DNA from: Chlorobiota bacterium
Lineage (GTDB): Bacteria; Bacteroidota; Bacteroidia; Flavobacteriales; Flavobacteriaceae
Direction: 5' to 3'
DNA length: 5,687 bases
Assembly (NCBI GenBank): GCA_013151975.1
Contig: JAADHG010000272.1
Span: 1-5,687 of the forward strand
The position numbers and the translations under genes were made by a program. Under the pieces are notes generated by a model. It was not told where the DNA came from. It made no database searches and was given only the letters and a program-made list of their open reading frames with translations. Positions within the stretch are counted from its first letter, which is position 1. Each line of letters opens with the position of its first letter. Below are positions 1 through 5,687 of this stretch, one piece after another.

Positions 1-20
1 TTATTTTATTAAAAGTTTCA

Positions 21-28
21 CAAAGGTA
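21..28 (-). promoter_or_regulatory. possible leftward promoter, -7 element
   Basis: Read on the minus strand this is TACCTTTG, a full match to the Bacteroidota -7 consensus TAnnTTTG. It points left, out of the window, so it would serve a divergent gene that is not visible here. No good -33 TTTG is found at the usual 17-23 base spacing; the nearest TTTG (40-43, minus strand) is only 11 bases away. The call rests on one short motif in AT-rich DNA and is weak. Confidence 0.25.
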
Positions 29-74
29 GCTATTAGCAACAAAGATTTATAAAACATTTGTTTATTTTTGAATA

Positions 75-1142
75 ATGCTTAAGAATAAGAAAATAGTTAT
101 AGCGCTTAGTATCATTCCGCAATACCTCATAGTAAAGCTCCTCTCTCATTATCCAAATTTTGTTGAAACGTATTACAGCAATGGGTTGTATCATTTTACA
201 TCAAAAGCAATGCGATATGTATTTGGATGGATACCATTTTCGATTGGTGATTTATTGTACACCTTTGCTGGAATCTATATAATACGATGGTTAATTTTAA
301 ATAGAAAACGTATTATAAAAGATACAAAAGGGTGGTTTATTGATGTGTTTTCAGCGATTTCTATCCTATATTTTGCTTTCCATATATTTTGGGGAATGAA
401 CTATTACAGACTCCCTGTTCACAAATCTCTCAATATAGATAACAAGTACACCACTGAAGAATTAATAGCTGTAACAAAAAAGCTCATAGAAAAATCGAAT
501 GCTATTCATTTAAGTATTAATAAAAATGATTCTCTTAAAATAGAAATCCCCTACTCAAAGCAAGAACTATTGCGCAAAGCTACTAATGGTTATAAGTTGT
601 TAGCTAAAAAATTTCCATCCTTAACGTATAATCCAAGCAGTACTAAACTTTCAATATATAGTCTACCATTAACATATATGGGATTTAGCGGATATTTAAA
701 TCCGTTCACAAATGAAGCTCAAATAGACGGTTTAATTCCGCTTTACAAATACCCCACCACAGCTTGTCATGAACAAGCACATCAGATAGGTTATGCTGCC
801 GAAAATGAAACTAATTTTATTGGTTTTTTAGCTGCAATACACAATGAAAATATCTATTTTAAGTATTCAGGTCATGTTTTTGCACTGAGCCATTGCTTAA
901 GAGAAGTTTATAGACGAGATAAGGATATGTATAAATCTTTAATTGACTCAGTAAATAAAGGCATCCTCGCAAACTACCAAGAGTCTTATGATTTTTGGGA
1001 AGCTTATCAAAATCCACTAGAGCCAATGTTTAAACTAACCTATAGCAAATTTCTTAAAGCTAACAACCAAGATAAAGGTATAGAGAGCTATAGTTATGCC
1101 GTTGCACTTATAGTAAATTACTTAAAAGATCGAACGCTATAA
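75..1142 (+). CDS. DUF3810-like membrane protein with HExxH metallopeptidase-type motif
   Basis: This is a 355-residue predicted inner-membrane protein of unknown function. Three hydrophobic segments lie near residues 7-23, 52-74 and 90-108. Basic residues cluster at 3-6 and 71-85, so by the positive-inside rule the N-terminus and the second loop are cytoplasmic and the large domain from about residue 110 onward faces the periplasm. That domain carries H232-E233-Q-A-H236, the zinc-peptidase HExxH signature, followed by IGYAAENETNF, where E243 or E245 could be the third ligand. The C-terminal FLKANNQDKGIESY segment (about 327-340) also fits my recollection of DUF3810 proteins. The start is fixed by an in-frame TGA at 69-71 just before the ATG, and no Shine-Dalgarno is seen, as usual in Bacteroidota. 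No hairpin terminator follows, so read-through into the amidohydrolase genes is possible. The family call is from memory and motifs; peptidase activity is inferred, not known. Confidence 0.85.
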   Translation: MLKNKKIVIALSIIPQYLIVKLLSHYPNFVETYYSNGLYHFTSKAMRYVFGWIPFSIGDLLYTFAGIYIIRWLILNRKRIIKDTKGWFIDVFSAISILYFAFHIFWGMNYYRLPVHKSLNIDNKYTTEELIAVTKKLIEKSNAIHLSINKNDSLKIEIPYSKQELLRKATNGYKLLAKKFPSLTYNPSSTKLSIYSLPLTYMGFSGYLNPFTNEAQIDGLIPLYKYPTTACHEQAHQIGYAAENETNFIGFLAAIHNENIYFKYSGHVFALSHCLREVYRRDKDMYKSLIDSVNKGILANYQESYDFWEAYQNPLEPMFKLTYSKFLKANNQDKGIESYSYAVALIVNYLKDRTL

Positions 1143-1167
1143 CAATAGTTAAATATATCTTAATTCG

Positions 1168-1197
1168 TTTTCTCTAAACACATAATCTGTATCTTTA
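1168..1197 (+). promoter_or_regulatory. probable promoter for the amidohydrolase operon
   Basis: TATCTTTA at 1190-1197 matches the Bacteroidota -7 consensus TAnnTTTG except for its last base. An imperfect -33 element, TTTT at 1168-1171, stands 18 bases upstream, within the usual spacing. Transcription would start near 1203-1205, giving a leader of about 20 bases before the ATG at 1226. The rest of the 83-base gap shows only AT-rich sequence and no strong hairpin. The call is made by eye from the consensus, without transcript evidence. Confidence 0.4.
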
Positions 1198-1225
1198 AAA
1201 CTTAATTTTTACTAACCAAAAAATA

Positions 1226-4183
1226 ATGAAAAAGTATCTTATTTTAGTGATGCTTATGTGCAGTTTTTCGATAATTGCACAAGAGCACTTTCCAAAAAAT
1301 GATGGCGTAAAATCAAAAAACACAAATTATACTGCATTTACTAATGCTAAAATTTTTGTGACGCCAACTCAAATTATTAACAAAGGCACACTTTTAATTA
1401 AAAACGGAAAAGTTGTTGCTACCGGAACTTCGATTAATATTCCTGCAAATACCGTAGTAATTGATGTTTCTGGAAAAAGTATTTACCCTTCGTTTATTGA
1501 CCTCTATTCTGGATTTGGTGTAGAAAAACCAAAGCGTCAAAGTGGTGGTGGCAGATCTCCACAATATGGAGCTTCTCGAGAAGGGTTTTACTGGAACGAC
1601 CATGTAATGCCTGAACAAAATGCTATTGACAATTTTAAATTTAATACTAAAACTGCTGCCGAATTAAGAAAAGCTGGGTTTGGAGTTGTTAATACACACA
1701 TGCAAGATGGTATTGTTAGAGGTACTGGAGCACTTATTGCTTTAACTGATAAAGGTGGAGATTCAGAGCGCATTTTAGATGACCGTTCGGCGCAATACTT
1801 TTCTCTTAGTAAGAGCGTAAAATCAAGACAGTCGTATCCAGGTTCAATTATGGGAGCCTTAGCCTTACTTAGACAAATGTATTTTGATGCCGATTGGTAC
1901 GCAAAAGGAGGCTCTAGTGCAAAAGATAGATCGCTTGAAGCACTTAATGCAAATAAAAATTTAGTTCAAATTATTGCAGCTGGAAGTAGAGCTAATGATT
2001 TACGTGTTGATAAAGTTGGCGATCAGTTTGGCATTCAATATGTGATTCTTGGAGGTGGCGATGAATATGAACGTATAAAAGATATTAAAGCGACTAATGC
2101 CACATATATACTTCCTCTAAATTTCCCAAAAGCTTACGATGTAGAAAACACATTTACTGCAAGTGTTTTAGAGCTTGAAGACATGAGAGAATGGAATCAA
2201 AAACCCTCAAACCCAAAAGCTTTAGCCGATAATAGTGTAAATTTTACATTTACTACAAATGGATTAAAGTCTCCAAAAGAATTAAAATCCAACCTTTTAA
2301 AAGCTCTAGAATATGGCTTAGATAAAACCAAAGCTTTAGAGGCATTAACTACGGTTCCTGCAAAAGTATTAGGGAAATCAAACACATTAGGCTCTTTAAA
2401 AAATGGAGCTTATGCTAACTTTTTAATTACATCGGGAGAAATTTTTGACAAAGAAACTACGCTTTACGAAAATTGGGTAAAAGGACATAGACATGTGCTA
2501 GAAAATATGAATGTAAAAGACATTCGTGGAGATTATAGCTTTAAGGCTGCAGGAGACACATATAACCTAACAATCTCAGGTACTCCAAGTAAACCTAAAG
2601 CATCTGTAAAAAACGATGACAAAAAATTAGGTACGAAAATTTCCTATAAAGATGCTTGGATTAACTTAACATTTACGAGTAAAGACACAACCAAGCAAGA
2701 GTTTTTTAGACTGGTATCTAGAATATCTAACAATGACAACCTTACCGGTAAAATTGTGTTTCCTAATGGAAACGAATCCTCTTTTACCGCTATTAAAGCA
2801 GCTAAAAAAGAGAGCATTGAAAATAAAAAAGGAGCAACAAGCAAAAAGGAAATTAAAGTAATGCCTGTTACCTATCCTAATGGTGCTTATGGATTTACCG
2901 AGTTACCTAAACAAGAAACAATCCTTTTTAAAAACGCTACCGTTTGGACCAATGAAAAAGAAGGCATTTTAGAACAAACCGATGTTCTCATAAAAAATGG
3001 TAAAATTGAAGCTATTGGTAAAAACTTAAATTCAAAAGGTGCAAAGGTTGTTGACGCAACGGGCAAACACCTTACTTCAGGAATTATTGATGAACATTCA
3101 CATATAGCAGCAGCAAGTATTAACGAAGGTGGACATAATTCGTCTGCTGAAGTTTCAATAGCAGAAGTTATTAATGCTGATGATATTAATATTTACCGAA
3201 ATCTTGCTGGTGGCGTAACTTCTATTCAAATTTTACATGGTTCTGCAAATCCAATTGGAGGCCGTTCAGCAATTATAAAATTAAAATGGGGAGAATCTGC
3301 AGATCATTTAGTGTACAACAATACACCTAAATTTATAAAATTTGCTTTAGGTGAAAATGTAAAACAATCTAACTGGCAAAGTTTTGGTAGATTCCCACAA
3401 ACAAGAATGGGTGTTGAGCAACTCTATGTCGATTATTTTACAAGAGCAAAAGCGTATGATGCTAAAAAGAAAAGTGGTAAGCCATATCGTAAAGATGTTG
3501 AAATGGAAACTTTAGCCGAAATCCTTAACGGCGAACGCTTTATCAGTTGTCACTCTTATGTACAGAGTGAGATTAATATGCTTATGAAGGTTGCTGATAA
3601 ATTCAACTTTAAAGTAAATACGTTTACACATATTCTTGAAGGTTATAAAGTGGCTGACAAAATGAAAGCACATGGTGTAGGCGCTTCAACCTTTAGTGAT
3701 TGGTGGGCTTATAAATTTGAAGTTAACGACGCTATTCCGTATAACGCATCTATAATGCATAATGTAGGTATTGTAACAGCTATTAATAGTGATGATGCCG
3801 AAATGTCAAGACGTCTTAACCAAGAAGCTGCAAAAATTGTAAAATATGGTGGTGTTAGTGAAGAAGATGCTTGGAAAATGGTAACACTAAATCCTGCCAA
3901 GTTATTACACTTAGACCATCGGGTGGGAAGTATTAAAGTTGGTAAAGATGCCGATGTTGTATTATGGAATGGCAATCCATTATCTGTATATAGCAAAGCT
4001 GAAAAAACAATCATTGAAGGTGCAACTTATTTTGATATAGAACGTGATACCCAAATGAGAGCAAACATTAAAAAAGAAAGAAATGAGTTGATGTCAATGA
4101 TGCTAAAAGAGAAAAACAAAGGCATGAAAACACAACCTGTAAAAAAGAAAGATAAACCGCAATTGCATTGTGATTCACTATAA
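1226..4183 (+). CDS. secreted double-domain amidohydrolase family protein
   Basis: This is a 985-residue exported protein of the metal-dependent amidohydrolase superfamily, closest in style to imidazolonepropionase-like members (COG1228). Residues 1-18 form a signal peptide with likely cleavage near SIIA-QE. Residues about 38-425 are a first amidohydrolase fold: the beta-sandwich strands (GTLLIKNGKVVATG) and closing motif (AKVLGKSNTLGSLKNGAYAN) are present, but the metal site is gone, with FIDLYSG (Y94, G96) where HxH should be and N345 at the expected Asp. Residues about 430-545 are a beta-rich linker. Residues about 563-940 are a second, intact fold: DEHSH (H624, H626), H776 in ISCHSY, H802 in FTHILEG and D856/D857 in INSDDAE are candidate metal ligands, and FALGENVK (E710) is a further candidate. 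The tail (about 948-979) is Lys-rich and ends in QLHCDSL. The ATG follows an A-rich stretch and directly precedes the signal peptide. The reading frame is unbroken, so the degenerate half is not a recent frameshift. The substrate is unknown. Confidence 0.9.
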   Translation: MKKYLILVMLMCSFSIIAQEHFPKNDGVKSKNTNYTAFTNAKIFVTPTQIINKGTLLIKNGKVVATGTSINIPANTVVIDVSGKSIYPSFIDLYSGFGVEKPKRQSGGGRSPQYGASREGFYWNDHVMPEQNAIDNFKFNTKTAAELRKAGFGVVNTHMQDGIVRGTGALIALTDKGGDSERILDDRSAQYFSLSKSVKSRQSYPGSIMGALALLRQMYFDADWYAKGGSSAKDRSLEALNANKNLVQIIAAGSRANDLRVDKVGDQFGIQYVILGGGDEYERIKDIKATNATYILPLNFPKAYDVENTFTASVLELEDMREWNQKPSNPKALADNSVNFTFTTNGLKSPKELKSNLLKALEYGLDKTKALEALTTVPAKVLGKSNTLGSLKNGAYANFLITSGEIFDKETTLYENWVKGHRHVLENMNVKDIRGDYSFKAAGDTYNLTISGTPSKPKASVKNDDKKLGTKISYKDAWINLTFTSKDTTKQEFFRLVSRISNNDNLTGKIVFPNGNESSFTAIKAAKKESIENKKGATSKKEIKVMPVTYPNGAYGFTELPKQETILFKNATVWTNEKEGILEQTDVLIKNGKIEAIGKNLNSKGAKVVDATGKHLTSGIIDEHSHIAAASINEGGHNSSAEVSIAEVINADDINIYRNLAGGVTSIQILHGSANPIGGRSAIIKLKWGESADHLVYNNTPKFIKFALGENVKQSNWQSFGRFPQTRMGVEQLYVDYFTRAKAYDAKKKSGKPYRKDVEMETLAEILNGERFISCHSYVQSEINMLMKVADKFNFKVNTFTHILEGYKVADKMKAHGVGASTFSDWWAYKFEVNDAIPYNASIMHNVGIVTAINSDDAEMSRRLNQEAAKIVKYGGVSEEDAWKMVTLNPAKLLHLDHRVGSIKVGKDADVVLWNGNPLSVYSKAEKTIIEGATYFDIERDTQMRANIKKERNELMSMMLKEKNKGMKTQPVKKKDKPQLHCDSL

Positions 4184-4200
4184 TCTTAAAACTGAAAATT

Positions 4201-5502
4201 ATGAATAATTATAAATACATATCTGCAATTTTAATGTTGTGTTTCTCAATTACATTTGCACAACAAACTCCGGCTTCTGCACAAAAAGAAGCATTTACCA
4301 TTGTTGGCGCAACAGCACATATTGGTAATGGAACAGTTATTGAAAACAGCATAATTATTGTTGAAAACGGAAAGATAACAACCTGTGTTGATGGTAAACT
4401 TGCTAAAATACCTTACAAAGGTAAAGTTATTGATGCCAATGGGAAACATGTGTATCCAGGTTTCATTGCGGCAAATACGTCTCTAGGTCTTGTTGAAATT
4501 AACGCTGTAAGAGCATCCAACGATCAAGATGAACTGGGTGATATGATTCCGCATGTTAGAAGTTTAATAGCCTATAATGCTGAGTCTAAAGTGGTGGAAT
4601 CCATGAGACCTAACGGTATTTTAATCGCACAAGTATCTCCAAATGGCGGACGTATTTCTGGCACTTCATCAATCATGCAATTAGATGCTTGGAATTGGGA
4701 AGATGCGTCCTTAAAAACTGATGATGGCATTCACTTAAATTGGCCACAAAGTTTTACTAGAGGACGTTGGTGGCTAGGAGAGCCAAGAGGCTTAAAACCA
4801 AATAAAAACTATGCGAAACAAGTAGAAAGTGTTGTGGCTTTTGTTACAGAAAGTAGAGCCTATTTAAAAGGAAATAGAGACACTAAAAATATTCCTTACG
4901 ACGCAATGCAAGGTTTGTTTAATGGTTCTCAAAAACTATATGTACATGTAAATGATGTAAAAGGAATTACCGATGCTGTACTTTTTGCTAAAAATAATGA
5001 CATTGCAAACATGGTAATTGTTGGAGGTTATCAAGCACACTTAGTAGCCTCGTTATTAAAAAATAATAATGTATCAGTGCTCATTAACCACACACAAAGT
5101 TTACCTAAAATAGACGATCACGATTATGATTTACCATATAAAGCGCCAAAATTATTAACTGATGCTGGTGTTTTAGTTGGCATACAAACAGGAGACACGT
5201 CTAACTTTCAAACACGTAACCTGCCATTTTATGCAGGACAAGTTGTAGGGCAAGGCATGGATAAAGAAGAAGCCTTAAAATTAATCACCTCTAATACTGC
5301 AAAAATCTTAGGTATTGATGCTGATTATGGAACTCTTGAAGCTGGCAAAAGTGCAACACTTTTTATAAGTGAAGGCGATGCTTTAGACATGCGCACTAAC
5401 AATCTAACACATGCGTTTATTGACGGTCGTTCTATTAGTTTAGAAACACATCAAACAGAACTTTGGAAACGTTATAGTAATAAATACAAAGCAGGAGAAT
5501 AA
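4201..5502 (+). CDS. secreted amidohydrolase-like protein lacking the HxH metal motif
   Basis: This is a 433-residue exported protein with one amidohydrolase fold. Residues 1-20 are a signal peptide with likely cleavage at TFA-QQ. The beta-sandwich strands (about 32-85, including IIIVENGKIT) lead into VYPGFIAANTSLGL, where superfamily members normally have FIDxHxH; N92 and S94 replace both histidines. H249 (LYVHVND) and D332 (QTGDTSN) sit where later metal ligands are expected, and GGYQAH (H280) is also present. The C-terminal motif with TAKILG and GTLEAGKSATLFI (about 366-389) is typical of the family. The gene starts 17 bases after the large amidohydrolase gene with no room for a promoter, so the two are almost certainly co-transcribed and may form a complex. 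It could be a pseudoenzyme, a partner subunit, or an enzyme with an altered metal site. Fold assignment is firm; activity is uncertain. Confidence 0.88.
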   Translation: MNNYKYISAILMLCFSITFAQQTPASAQKEAFTIVGATAHIGNGTVIENSIIIVENGKITTCVDGKLAKIPYKGKVIDANGKHVYPGFIAANTSLGLVEINAVRASNDQDELGDMIPHVRSLIAYNAESKVVESMRPNGILIAQVSPNGGRISGTSSIMQLDAWNWEDASLKTDDGIHLNWPQSFTRGRWWLGEPRGLKPNKNYAKQVESVVAFVTESRAYLKGNRDTKNIPYDAMQGLFNGSQKLYVHVNDVKGITDAVLFAKNNDIANMVIVGGYQAHLVASLLKNNNVSVLINHTQSLPKIDDHDYDLPYKAPKLLTDAGVLVGIQTGDTSNFQTRNLPFYAGQVVGQGMDKEEALKLITSNTAKILGIDADYGTLEAGKSATLFISEGDALDMRTNNLTHAFIDGRSISLETHQTELWKRYSNKYKAGE

Positions 5503-5532
5503 GGTTTTTCCTCATTTCCAAAAAACGACTGT

Positions 5533-5568
5533 ATAAAAAAAGCGAGCCAAATGGCTCGCTTTTTTTAT
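5533..5568. terminator. bidirectional intrinsic terminator
   Basis: This is a perfect inverted repeat with 16-base arms (5533-5548 and 5553-5568) around an AAAT loop. The GC-rich core is AGCGAGCC paired with GGCTCGCT. It is flanked by an A-tract on the left and a T-tract on the right, so it gives a hairpin plus U-run in either direction. It lies 30 bases after the stop of the second amidohydrolase gene and also overlaps the stop codon of the convergent leftward gene, so it can end both transcripts. Confidence 0.93.
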
Positions 5569-5687
5569 TCAATGATGGTAGCATCATTGGAGTTTTCAAA
5601 TAAGCTATCATCAAGAGGAATCAATGATGTGAATACATTAACAAAATTCATCTCTCTTTGGTAATCTCCTACTACATTATTTTCAAA
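5565..5687 (-). CDS. C-terminal end of a leftward gene, product unknown (partial)
   Basis: The minus strand is open from the right edge down to a TAA at 5567-5565 and encodes the last 40 residues of a protein, starting FENNVVGDYQ and ending NSNDATIIE. The gene begins outside the window. Its composition looks like ordinary protein (VNVFTSLIPLDDSLFE, acidic end), and a convergent gene ending exactly at a bidirectional terminator is a normal arrangement, which supports it as real coding sequence. I do not recognise the family from this tail. The stop codon lies inside the terminator's right arm, so little or no 3' untranslated region precedes the hairpin. Confidence 0.6.
   Translation of the reverse strand, partial: FENNVVGDYQREMNFVNVFTSLIPLDDSLFENSNDATIIE
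5570..5589. repeat. perfect 8-bp inverted repeat next to the terminator
   Basis: CAATGATG (5570-5577) and CATCATTG (5582-5589) pair perfectly around a 4-base loop. The repeat lies inside the last codons of the leftward partial gene, 1 base from the terminator arm. A further direct copy of CAATGATG occurs at 5622-5629. It has few GC pairs, so the hairpin would be weak on its own. It may be chance in coding DNA or a small RNA stem ahead of the terminator. Confidence 0.5.

Noticed and set aside
63..70. TATTTTTG as a -7 promoter element for the DUF3810 gene
   Set aside because: It matches TAnnTTTG, but transcription would start at about 76-78, inside or just past the ATG at 75, and no -33 element is present at the right distance.
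1226..1282. Lipoprotein signal using Cys12 of the large amidohydrolase
   Set aside because: The residues before Cys12 (M-L-M) do not fit a lipobox, and a normal signal-peptidase site near residue 18 is more likely.
1337..2500. N-terminal amidohydrolase fold as a decaying pseudogene fused by accident
   Set aside because: The frame is unbroken, the fold landmarks are intact apart from the metal ligands, and it sits behind a proper signal peptide, which suggests a maintained domain.
1394..2844. Several antisense open frames of 60-75 codons opposite the N-terminal half of the large amidohydrolase
   Set aside because: All overlap a clearly coding strand and none shows family motifs; they are expected by chance.
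3709..4014. Antisense open frame of 101 codons inside the large amidohydrolase gene
   Set aside because: It lies wholly opposite the conserved catalytic fold, has a composition typical of a reverse-strand shadow, and has no promoter or recognisable domain.
4070..4183. Type IX secretion C-terminal sorting domain on the large amidohydrolase
   Set aside because: The tail is short, Lys-rich and lacks the beta-sandwich pattern and length of such domains.
5570..5629. CAATGATG copies as CRISPR repeats or an attachment site
   Set aside because: There are only two direct copies and one inverted copy of 8 bases with unequal spacing, all inside a coding tail; nothing suggests an array or integration site.

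Overview
The window is AT-rich chromosomal DNA that most likely comes from a member of Bacteroidota, probably the Flavobacteriaceae. The reasons are the low GC content, A-rich start regions without Shine-Dalgarno motifs, a TAnnTTTG-like promoter element, signal peptides ending in the '...AQ' style common in that group, and a DUF3810-type protein. The genus cannot be read from this sequence.

Layout: positions 1-74 are a short intergenic leader that may hold a promoter for a gene leaving the window to the left. A DUF3810-like membrane protein with an HEQAH metallopeptidase-type motif follows (75-1142). An 83-base gap carries a plausible promoter. Next come two secreted amidohydrolase-superfamily proteins on the same strand, 17 bases apart: a 985-residue double-domain protein (1226-4183) and a 433-residue single-domain protein (4201-5502). 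A strong, nearly symmetrical hairpin terminator (5533-5568) closes the rightward unit. The C-terminal 40 codons of a convergent leftward gene (5565-5687) run off the right edge, and its stop codon lies inside the terminator arm.

How the genes may work together: the two amidohydrolase proteins contain three related amidohydrolase folds. By reading the motifs, only the C-terminal fold of the large protein keeps the full set of metal ligands (HxH, H, H, D). The N-terminal fold of the large protein has lost all of them, and the single-domain protein has lost the HxH pair but keeps a later His and Asp. The set therefore looks like one catalytic domain with two scaffold or pseudoenzyme domains, all exported. 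The positive-inside rule puts the HEQAH domain of the DUF3810 protein on the same outer face of the inner membrane. A shared role in periplasmic hydrolysis, for example of peptides or cyclic amides, is inference; no substrate can be read from the sequence. No mobile elements, CRISPR arrays or RNA genes were seen.
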